Shown here: positions 11,201 through 23,700 of the stretch, piece after piece
Layout of the letters: every line of letters begins with the position of its first letter
Numbering within the stretch: the first letter of the stretch is position 1
Origin: Druceiella hillmani
Taxonomy: Eukaryota; Arthropoda; Insecta; Lepidoptera; Hepialidae
Direction of reading: 5' to 3'
DNA: 64,000 bases
Assembly (NCBI GenBank): GCA_039881145.1
Contig: JAYKKI010000007.1
Span: 43,252,001-43,316,000 of the forward strand
Notes under the pieces: model-generated
Told to the model about the DNA's origin: nothing
Databases searched by the model: none
Seen by the model: only the letters and a program-made list of their open reading frames with translations
Program-made: the position numbers and the translations under genes

Positions 11201-14200
11201 AATAGGAAACCCACCTTCTCATCAGCCCTCAGAGCGGAGTGGGTGTGGAAGAAGCGAGCGGCGGCAATTTTACCTGGACGCCAGGTGCCCAAGGTTGCAG
11301 CGTTCGGAACGTCTAAGAAACCGTCCAACGTCAGATTGTTGGCATTTTCTGTCCAGTTTGACACATTCGTTTAATATGACATTTCCCTAACTTACACAAA
11401 AAAAGTTGAAAGTATTGGAAAAATGAAATACTTTAATAAACAAATGTTCAATATTCAAACGCTCAAGTCTAAATAAATATTCCATAACTTACAGCTCTAA
11501 AACATTTATTTTAAAATTGTGAAATGGAAAAAAAAGTTTACCAAATTTATATAAGATAAATTGAAAATATTGTTCACTTCATTTTTACATAATGTTGTGT
11601 ACATTCGACATCATGTCGATCTCATAGATAATATAGATAAAGTGAAAAAGAAATTTTGAATACTGCAACTAACAAATATTTATAATTAGACAAGACTTAT
11701 TGGCATACATATAATTAAAAAAATAAATCTCCAAATGATTATAAATTTCAAAAATAATTCAGTTTTTTTATTGGATTCTGATTAGCAAGGTTTAAATATC
11801 GAATAAAAGTAATTACTTTTATTCGATATTTAAACCTTGCTAATCAGAATCCAATAAAAAAAAATCTGACCACGAAAGAGTGTGCTGGTGCATGTTAAAC
11901 CAATAACAAATTACATTTTTAATTTTACAGTCATACTATTAATAGATTTAAAATGTGACAAAAAAACTTAGACTAAAAGACACAATTATTTCTCATTAAA
12001 TAAATATTAAACTGTGAAATCTGTTACTTACAAAGACATGTGTTTGTCTTCGAGCATTAAAAATTCATAATTTTTTTTACATTTAACAACGCTAATAACA
12101 ATTATGAAGCGGGATAGACACACTAAAATGTCACAATGTAGTTCACATCTCATAACAGGATAAATACAACTAAACATTGAGGACAAAATGTGCAACAAGC
12201 TGAACGGCATTGGCATTAGAGTTACAAGATTAGCATAAGAACCTAGAAATAATTTGCTTATATTTATATCTACTAGCACTATGTCATATAATTTACTTAC
12301 GACCCCTAATGATCACTATGTATGTGTATTAATGAAGAATGTATAGTACAATTGCATAAAAATATTACGATTCAAAACTGCTCAAAACTACCAATTGAGG
12401 AAATAGAGTATATGATAATTTTTGAAAAATTGTTTAAAATTATTCGAAATGTATCATCTCCTAAACCTACATTTCAGATATTTTCCGCGAGAAACATGTT
12501 TAAAGCTGAAAAAGTTGACTTTTGTTGCAGCCATGCAAACCTTTGCTCCAAAATACTTAATATGTAAATTCGATGATGTCATGATGCCCCAAAAAAACTA
12601 TTAAAAAATGAAAAGGAGGTCCTATCTCTTTTACCCTACAACATTCTACATTGAGATAAATATTGTTTATGGAATTCAATTTATGGGATCGCACTATCCG
12701 GCTCATACAATTACTCTGAAGTTGGCCGTATATTAGTACATTATAATCTGTGTTGGTGTTTTATAACGTCACGCATTCTGATTGGCGAACCATGGGTGAA
12801 TAGTGTTTAACGGTGAATTTTGAAACATAACATTACTTTTAATTTCAGTCATTAAATAAAAATATTTATTGCAGTTAAATATCGTTAATCATTATTCTTA
12901 ACATAAAAAGATAACACTTTCTCTATGAAAACTGCCCAGAATCATTAAAAAAATGAACCACTTAAAAGGAATCTGAAAATTTTTTTTTGTTAATTTGATT
13001 GAATCTTCCTTAATTACCAAGTAAAAGTTGAGTGCTATTTGTCAAGTAGTGTGTTTATAGCAGATGTCATAATAGGTCGACCTCAAAATTGCTCTGCGAA
13101 TTTAATTATAGATAAATTAGTTGAACTAAGAGTTTGCCTTAAATTTTGTTTCAAACAAAATGTTTTGTGCCGAATCTTTAAAAATGTTAAAAACGGCCTA
13201 TGGTAACTCGACTACGTCGACAACACAGAAATACGAGTGAAATTTATAATCTTAATAGAAATATATAGAATCCTGCCAAAAAAAGATTTCATTTTGAAAA
13301 TTATCATGTAGTCCATAGCAATTTTGTTCATTCCATTTAAGGATTATTTTTCGTATACATATAACGCACATATTTGATTTTTACATTCTCGATAAAAAAA
13401 AATATATTACTCTATAAAAACTCTCCTAATTTATAGTATATTACACTTGGAAAATAATAAAACATACTTTTTCTTTCGTCGCATAAAAATCCATTTTTTT
13501 TATAATACCTTAAACGAAAAATGTTATAAACACAAGTGAAAAATTGCTTTTAAGTGCGTTTCAAAAAATTTACCGTAATCATGGTATTTTTTCAAATGAT
13601 TAATTTTGCTCTTTTCATATTTAATATGCACTGACTTAGACTTATTAAATGTGGAATGCATAAAAGAATTCGAATCGAAAAGCAATGGTAGACAGATCTC
13701 CTACATACAGACTAAAGGCGTTTATTGTGTTTAGTGTTATGTAGATTATACGAGTAATATGTTATATAAGACATACTTACAGTGGCCACATATGGTTAAT
13801 TAACTATGTTAATATCTTAATCAGTTAAAGAGAAAAAGTATGAGACATTAATAGTTGTTCAGAATTACTGTCAAATTCAATGTTGAAACTAATTTTATTT
13901 GTCAATGTAATTAAAACAATGGTAGAACATTTTCAGAGTAGATGTCGTGGATACAACTAGTAACTTAACAATTAGCTATAAAGTTCAGTGAAATGAAAAT
14001 TTATAAATGCAAGAAGGAAGTGTGAAAGTCATTTACATCTTTTTTGTAATTAAAACAAATTAGCTGTTTGTCGATTTTTTTTGTATAAAAGGATATCATT
14101 TAAATTTAATCTCTAAGTTTTTATTCTTATTCATTTAAATTAAATATTAAAGGGTAATTAATAATAAAGAGAACATTAACCGTTTGAGTGCCGACGAGCG

Positions 14201-17200
14201 CCATCGTGCTCGTGCGCGTACTATCTACATATGCCATAAGCGCGATGGCGCTCGCGAAATCAGTTGCTGTTTAGCGCGCGGTAGGGGAGGTCGCTCGCAC
14301 GCATCGCTAATTTTTTATCTTTCTATGTGTTACATAAAGTTCAAATTATAATATTATTAGTAATTACAATATAAAAAAGATCAAAAAAAAAGAAAAACTG
14401 CAAAAATGACGATGCGACCTTGATTTCAATTTTTGTTATAATTTTTGTTCACAATATATATTTCCATAATTTTCTTTGTATTTTATTATCCTTGTACAAG
14501 TTTTTATTAAGAAAACACCAAAAAAATTATTAAAATTGGATAATTTTTGGAAGAGAGATATTTTTTTTTCGAGACAAGGGTAAATCACATCAAAAACAAA
14601 AGATTTCTTTGGCATTTTTAATTATATATGAGTAAAAAACCATGGCACTAAAAAGGTTAATATTTTTTTAACATAATTTTTTTTTTGGGTCCTCACTACA
14701 TGTTTGTTGTCTGTTTTTGAACAATTTGCACTTACAGGTTTAATGAATATTTAAGATTATAACCTAATTCTGTCGTGATAATGATGTATGAAATTTTATT
14801 ACAATAACTTTTTTGTGACATTCAATTCAATATTCATAGATACGCATTTCGATTTATAAATCTTTTTATAATACTTTTACCATAATGTGAGCATCTTGAA
14901 ATTTAAAATTTATGAAAGAAAATTAAGTTAATTAGATAATTAAGAAAATTAAAATTAGCGAAATTTCAAATCATCAATTTCATTCATCAATCAATTTCAT
15001 TATCAAATTCTCTGAATGCATTTAAAAAAATACTGAGAGGAATTAGACTATCTGTCTGTTTTTTGGTTTCCATCAACAGAGGGATGATTATTTATCAGCA
15101 AGTGTATAAGAAAGTGGCAAAGAATAAAATTGTATTTTCATTTAAACTAATTTGACATTATTAAACTTTTTTATTTTTTCTTTAGTTGATATTTTTACAC
15201 AAATATTTGTATTTAATTGTAAATAAAATTTAATTTATTTATGTTACTTATTATTTACAGCTACATGCTAAATAGATAGCAATTATAGGTTAAGTAAATG
15301 AAAAAAATTAAACTTACTCGGGTCGCAAGCATATGGAGTGAAGTCTTTAACACCGGCTTCTCGAAGAACATCTTCGTCAATTAAAAATTTTCCAGTAACT
15401 TCTTTAGGATTTCTGAAAAAAAAACATGTTTTAATGAATATTTTACATTACTTATTGTATTCTTAAAGTGTTATAGATAATTTCGTGCATCGTCTTTCAG
15501 ATTAATGTCTCTCAAATAATTAATTTCACCACAAAGTGTTCTAAAATACCACTAACTAGTTGTTAACCACTACTTTGTTCGCATGCAACTATTGATTAAA
15601 AATGGACCAAATTTAAAAGGAATATATACATGATGTGCGGGAATAAGGGTCGGACAAAAAAAGTCATTATTCATTGACTGAAAAATAGTTGTCGTTAAAA
15701 TAAAATTTAAAAGATAACTTTTTTCAGAACATAGAAAATAATATTCATAAGTATTTGTCATCTTTTTCGTACACCCGATACTTGTGCACATTATTCAGCG
15801 CCGCTCAGGGGAATAACCTGCTAACAGCTACAAAAACATCTAGCTGCCCAGGTAAGCACCGCGCTCCAAGTATTGTGTGTGTTAAAAAGAGTTATGTGTA
15901 ATATTCTTTTTGCACTCAATTAGAAAAAGGGTGTGTTTTACGTCTAATTTCAATGACAATTTATTCCTTTATAGCCAACGAATAGCATCTTTCTTTATCT
16001 GACACTTATTCCCGGACACTGTGCATGATGTAAAAAAAACAAATGATGACAATATCAAATGATGTAATAAAACTTAACTTTTAAATATTTGCTATGAAAT
16101 ATACACATGCACTTGAGATATTACAGCATCTGTTGGATTCAATCAAAACTCGACTAAGAGTACAAACTTAGGCATTCATAAACATTTAAGGGTATATATA
16201 GTATTTCTATTAAACTATTTACAAATATCAATATTATTTACAAATATTAATATTATTTTATATCTTTCACGGGTGTAAAAATATTGTGAATATCTCAATA
16301 ACTATGAAATTTAGAATCTAAACTTTTAGAAATGCTGTTTTGCGAAAAATAGCCAAATTGATCAACATCCTTAATGAAGAGTCACCTTCAGGAAATCAAT
16401 TATTTCTGATGATAAGCGACTGCGCTTGCCAAGCAAAAGAAAGGTATTTTGTTATCAACTCATTGTTAGCAACAATGACTCAGTAGAAAATTATGTTCTG
16501 TACAACTTACCAGCCAACACTATGAAATACCCACTCAACAAAATGGAAAGATGCTATTGGATATCAGGTACGTGTTATAGTGTTAACGAAACCAACAGCA
16601 ATGAAATCAGCATTTTCTTTTACATATATTACATTTATTCAAGCCAGAGAATTCCCACAGGCTCTTACTATAGCCTTTAGGGACGTTATGTAACCTAGTT
16701 GGGTGAAAGCGCTTGATGGTAGATATGGGACACTATTAGGGAAACTTTGGTGGTCCCTTCTTTTGTATATGAGGGTTGATATAAGACAACCTGGATGGAA
16801 GGCGGGAATAGCCTCTTGGAACCTGACACATTGTTTAAAACTAACCTTTTTCGATCTCAATATCAAACTGCACATAATCTCAAATCTAAATCAGACTCAC
16901 ACTTGTTATCAACTAACAAAGATTAGATGATACACCGTTTTTGATTTGATTTTACATTGGTAAATTTCCCGAAGCTGAGTTATTACGGGTGTACTAATAA
17001 AATTATGAGTAGAATTTTTCACAGACAATTACGAGCAGAAACAGATTAGAACTACTTCTCCAATAACTCCATTTTGCTGACAATGAAAATGCGATCTGTT
17101 TTTATAAAATGAAAGATCTATTTGAATAGATTTTGGTTATCTATTCAAATAGATCTTTCATCAACTTAAAAACTTTAAAACTTATGCACCTGGAGAAAAT

Positions 17201-17724
17201 ATTTGGTGGATAAGAGCATACTACCTTAAAGGGGCGACTTATTTTCCAGCAATATAAAAAGATAAAGAAAACATTTTACAGACCCTGGTTATACATATAC
17301 AGCATGTACCATCACTAAATAGCACCACTTCAACCACTTGAGCAATTAATCATGTGTAATCCAGCAAAATGTAATTTTTTCAACTAGTTTATAAAATAAT
17401 TAAAGTTTAAATTTTATGCGAAATCATAATTATGTATAAATTAGCACCTGTGTAAATAGTGTTAATTGTCACTTCGACACCATATAGCATGTTGTAAATT
17501 GTGGACTGTCAAAATGAATTTTAATTTATCTGTTTGAAAAAAACTAGAAAACAAAGTATAGGTTTAGTTTTTAATTAACTTAGCATACTTCACTTAAATA
17601 TTACAAGTAATAACTAATTCATTGCATTTGCTTCCTTTTATCACTTATTCATTTGCTAAGTACCTACGCTGTTGTCCGATGTTTTGTGATATTCATTGAA
17701 AATCAGTTTGTGAACGCATACACA

Positions 17725-17755
<31 letters not shown>

Positions 17756-20700
17756 ATATCCTGCTACTTAGCGATCTGTTTGTTTCAAACAATAATCTAA
17801 TGTGTTGTCAGATTTTCATCAGCTAAATTATTCTTAGCAAAGACATACACCCAACGGTGCAATCCTCATATTTTGTCCGCGAATCTTGTCGCAAGTTCAG
17901 ATACGCTATTCCTCTTAAGGCGGGAGAATCTTAGACTGCCCTCTCCTTGAAGTTCAGCAGCTAGTTCGTTCATATGTTGGTCCAGTCTGAGTTGATATTT
18001 CTTGCTGTTTATTTCAATTTCGTCCTTCACAGTTCTCAGATTTAAATCTAGGTTCACATATTTGTTGCTTATGTGGGATGGTATATTAAACATGGCTCTC
18101 ATTGTTTTACTTTGGAACCTTTCAAGTATTTCGATGTTACTATGGCTGGCTGTGCCCCAAAGCTGAATGCCGTAAGTCCATATGGGCTTCAGTATCGTTT
18201 TATAGATAGCCATTTTACTGGAATCTGTCAATTGTGATTTACGGCCGATTAGCCAGTACATGCTGCGGAGTTTGCTGTCTAGTTGCTTCCTTTTAGTCCA
18301 TATATGTTTACGCCAAGTGAGTCGACGGTCGAGGTGCATACCCAAGTATTTGGCGTCATCTGATTGTGGGATCGCTGTATCAAAAAGTTTTACAGGTGGG
18401 CAGGTTTTTCTTCTAAGTGTGAAAGTTACTTGGGCTGACTTATCTGTGTTGACTTTAATACGCCACTGCTGGCACCATGCTTGGATGAGAGAGATATGGG
18501 ATTGGAGGCTTTCAGATGCGAAATCGGGATTATCATGTGACGAAAGAAGTGCGGTATCATCTGCGTATGTCGCTGTGGTAGTGTTGGCATAAGTAGGTAG
18601 ATCTGCTGTAAATATCAAATAGAGTACTGGTCCCAGTATACTACCCTGTGGAACTCCTGACTTAATTGGGTGCATTTCTGATGTTTCGGAGTTATATTTC
18701 ACTTCGTAGCATCTTTTTCCAAGATACGATTTAATCAACGGAAAAAAGGAGTGCGGTAACATTTTTTTAATTTTAAAGAGAAGCCCAGTATGCCATACCT
18801 TATCAAATGCTTGGCTAATGTCTAAGAAGACTGCGGAGCAATATTGTTTATTTTCCAATGCTCTACTTATGACATCAACCAGCCTATGCACTTGCTCGAT
18901 AGTTCCGTGGCCCTCTCTAAATCCAAACTGATGTGTTGGTATTATATTTGCTAAGTGTTCCCTCATTCTGTTAAGTATTATCGTTTCCAGTAATTTTCCA
19001 ATTACCGGAAGGAGACTGATAGGTCTATAAGATGACACTTCTTGAGCAGGTTTACCTGGTTTCAGTATCATTATTACCTGTGCTATTTTCCACTGGCTTG
19101 GGTAGTAGGACTGTCTTAAACATGCGTTGAAAATAGCGAGTATGAACAGTATTCCTTTTTTTGGGAGGTGTTTCAAAAGTGTCGCGTCGATAAGGTCATA
19201 GCCAGGGCATTTGCCTTCCTGGAGTTTTAGGATTTCCCGCCTCAGTTCATTTGGTGTCACATGCTTAAGTGGTAAGCACATTTGAATAGGTGTCTTTAAG
19301 TACTCCTCTATTTCATTGTCCAGATATTGATTACTGCTGGGAAACGGTTCAAAAACTTCATGTAGGTGATCAGCATATCTGTTAGCTTTTTCACTATCAG
19401 AGCGAGCCCAGGATCCCGTTTTTGTTCTTAGCGGTGTGACTTGTTGTTTGGGACGCTTTAGGTTTTTGGTAGCTTTCCATAACGAGTAGTTTGTGTCACT
19501 AGTATGTGTCAGTTTTGTGAGATATGATTGTAGATTCTCATTTGCCAATTCTTTGATTAGAGTTTTAAGATGTTGTGTGGCTTTATTTAAGGCAGTCTTG
19601 TCTCTAGGATAGTGAGTGTTTTGCCATACTCTGCGGAGTCTACGTCTTTCGTTTATACAATCCTTGATGAATTCAGGGTACACATGCTCTATAGCAGTTC
19701 CCGTTTTGTGATGGGATGTAGCCCTGTTTGCAGCGTCATGAATCAGTTTGTTTAGTCCTTCTATAGCCCGTTCTATTTGGTCAGACGTTTTCAGTGAGAT
19801 CCTGAGCTGTATTTCCGTTGTGATGATATCCTGATATTTTTTCCAGTTAGTATTCTTATTGTAGATTTTAAGTGGTACTTCTGTTAGTAATATCTTACTA
19901 TATACCCTTAGAACAATAGCAGAGTGGTCTGAGATAAGGTCAAAGTCAGGTTCTGTTTTAGTGTTATTTATTGCAATGTTTCTAGATATGAAAAAATCCA
20001 GCAGATCGGGTATTTTTCGTGGCAATAATTAAAATTCAAATTATTTTTTAGAATTTAATCTACTTACCTAAATTTTAAGCTCAATTTGGGTACCGCATAC
20101 ATGCTAAGTGCTTCGCCAGTAGTATAATTGCATTCGACATACATTAAAATCATGTCCAAATATTCACTCACACTAAAAAACGGCATAAGCACTAATTCCA
20201 CTCACTTGAAAACGTATTACAAATATTTAACAAAAATCAGTGATGCGTTATACAATAACACAAATCAACTGTCATTTTGCAAAAACAATCATCTCTGCAA
20301 AAAGATTCAAACGTTCTGATTGGTTGTAGACATTGTAAGTGTTACCATATTAAAAATAAATAAAATATGCAAGTTTATTTCTAGATAAAATTAGACTAAT
20401 GTCAGACTAATATTATAATTAAGAGGCAAGTAATGACAAATGAAAAAATACTGTATTAGTAGTTATTCAGATAAATTTATTTTAAAAATTGATGATAGTA
20501 TTTTTCTAAATTTTAGATATTTGGACGAATTATAGATGTTAAAGATTTTCAAATGGCAATAATTTTTATTTACGAATTGTAAAAAACTTAAACCTAGAAA
20601 TGAAATTGACCCAGAAATTGAATTGTAACACAATCTTTATCCTTTTCTTTTTTTAAACTTTCTTTCTAAAACTATGCAAATAAAAGGTATAGTTAGAAAA

Positions 20701-23700
20701 GACAAATTCACCATCGATCGTTAAGAAGTGTATTTATGCAATATTGCCACATTCCGTACATTTATCGAAATAAAAGATATAGCTTGATGCATTTCCATGT
20801 TAATGACTATTAAATTTCAGAAAAAAAATAGTATGATTTTTAAAAAAATAGGTGTATTGCAATCTACCTGTGATGATGGACTATTATGGATTGAAGTGGC
20901 GCTTTTTAATGATGGTACATATGTAAAACTTTTCTGCGATAATACGGTAGTTGATTCATTCTAAATTTTCATATTTAAAAAAATTCAAAAATTGCTTGAA
21001 AAATAAGCCAGTTATATGCTTCCAAATTTGAAGATACGGTTAGAGTTGGGTATATCTCTGTCTCTTTTCCTCTTATAGAATATAATGTGCAATATTAAAA
21101 ATGACCTCACAACACAGTATTGACGTCCTTATCTAAAGATTAAATTTAAACTTTTATAATTCGATCAATTTTTAAGATTATTAAAAAAAATTTTCACTCT
21201 TCATCAGCTTGTTCCTTGAAATTATAATTAATAAAGCAAAAAAAATTAGTCAAATACCCAATTGTATAAGTAATAAATACAATTGTCACAGAAAAGATTT
21301 ACTTAAAAAAGTTATTGAATCTAAACTGGTATGTAAGGAACATTTAAATCAGGAAACAAGGATAGAATTACTGTTTTAAAAATGGAACGATAAAAGAGAC
21401 ATTATTGCGATGTCAAAAAAACATACCAATATTTTCATGAAAGAATTTGTACAAAAGGCAAAAATGTCTTTTTAAAAAAGTGACAACTGAAAAAAAAACA
21501 TGAACTAAAGAGCAAATCCAATGTGTTTTTGAGTTGAGTGTTACGTAAGATGTTTTTGAGTAGTGTTGTAAGGAAAGTCGTATAAACATTACAACAGAAA
21601 AAAGCAACAAATAAAACATAAAAAGTAGTTACTTAATGCTTTCAATGCAAAAGGAAATGTTCATTTGCGTTTATTTAAAAAAGGAATCATTTTTATAATT
21701 TATAAGCCGACTCCTAATAAATAAATAAAATCAGTGTAAAATAGATACATTGTTTTTTACCTATATCTGAATCGATATCTATTTTCTTACAGAAAACTTG
21801 AAAACATCTAGTTCTAATTTGAAGCATTATATTAGAGAGCATTCCCGTCATCTGAGGGGAAGTCCAAAAGTCCGCAGAATGAAGTGGAAGGGAGGGAGGA
21901 TTTTCTTTTTTTACTTTTCTTGGTATCCTGCTAATTAGAAACGCATTATAGATATATAAGTCAAATGTCAAGTCCCTAACTTCATTTGTTAATGAATAAT
22001 CGTACCTAATAGAAATAAATATAGAAGTGAACTGTCAACTGGAGCAAATCAAACCACACACTGTGATTAAATTCATCACCAAATAAGAAAAAATTCCCCA
22101 AACCATCATGAGTGAGATGAGAGCTGTTTATGGAGATCATGCCCTCGTAAAACCATAGTTTACAAGTGGCATGGTCTATTTAAACAAGGTCGAAGCTCAG
22201 ACTCGAGAAAAAGTCTTCTACATTCGCTAGTGTATCAGATACAACAATTTTGGCAATTCTACATGACCATATTGTCATGATTAAAGTCAGGAAGAGAATG
22301 CTTATGTCACCGTAAAAACAATGAGTCGATGCGTCTAAGGAGTTCTTGAACCTGTGTGCTGACAAATCTACACAGATTTTAGAGAAAATTGTGACTGGTG
22401 ATGAAACATGGGTTCATCACTTTGAGCCTGAGTCCAAGCAAGAGTCGATGCAATGGCACAAAAAGGGCATTGCACCCCCTAAGAAGTTTAAGGTCTCGTA
22501 ATCGGCTGTAAAATATATGGCAACTGCTTTTTAGGATTGTAAAGGGATTTCATTGATCAATTATAAAGAAAAAGTTACCACTATCACTGGAGAGCACTAT
22601 GCTAACATATTGGATAAACTGAAGGAAGCTATCAAGGAAAAGAGATGCGGAAAACTAGCTAGGGGTGTGTTGCTTTTGCTACAATGCGCCGGTTTACAAA
22701 GTTGCGATGGATGCTGTTTACAAACTCGACTTCGAATCGCTGATTCACCCAACCTGCGGCCCCAACCTAGCTCCCACCGACTTTTACTTGTTCTGAAGAA
22801 AGAAAGAAGTCCAAAGATGAATATATAAGAACGACAGTGAGGTGAAAAGAATTTTTAGGATGATTTAGAAAAATTAATTCCAAGATCAAATATATTGAGC
22901 TTAAGGCACATTATAATGACAATGAAAAATAGTTTCATTATTTTATTAAATTTGCAACCCTTCTGTTCTGAGGACTTTTGGACCTCGCCTTGTATAAGTG
23001 CATTAAAATAAGGCTGTGACCAGCAGAGCTGAACAACGTCGTAAAAATAATTCTGCCTTGAGGTCACCTGTGTCTCCCACCCACACAATGAAGTAACGAC
23101 ATTCCCAAGTTCTGCCCCCCCTTCTCATTGTTTCAATCCAAACAAGATCATAGCATGAAAATGCACGTCTTATTTTTGTTCTCTCAAAACCATGGAATAT
23201 ACTAAGGTCTTTTATGAAGGAAAAGTTTTATAGTTTATTGTATCGAAGAGATTTAAAGCCCAATAGTTTTATTTTATATAAATAATATTATTTCTTTTTA
23301 TGTGGCCCATGTATAATATATTAGATTGATTGTATCCGGTCAGTGAGAGGGATCGTTATGAGATTACAAACTTATTCGAAGATCATTGTATCTTGCTTTC
23401 TATACGATATCGTGGAAAGTTTATTTATTTCTGATAATGCAATCTAATCATACTCGTCAATTTTAGACAAATTTGACTATCTTTAACTTTTTGGTCTCTT
23501 TTAGAATGCATACCAGAAACAACTATCATTTCTTTCTGAGATTTCTGAGTTTTAACGAAATACAATTAGACAATGTACCTAAACATTAATTAGGCAATGT
23601 TTAAAAGTAATTTTAAATTATCTACTTTTAACTAAAATTTATTATTAATGCTATTACTAAGCATGTAATTAATTAACATTAACTGACTTTCTGACTTTAG

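Noticed and set aside
18260..18592. 110-codon plus-strand frame
   Set aside because: Lies antisense inside the LINE reverse-transcriptase frame; a shadow.
22553..22828. 91-codon frame as a small gene
   Set aside because: It is a frame-shifted part of the mariner transposase pseudogene.
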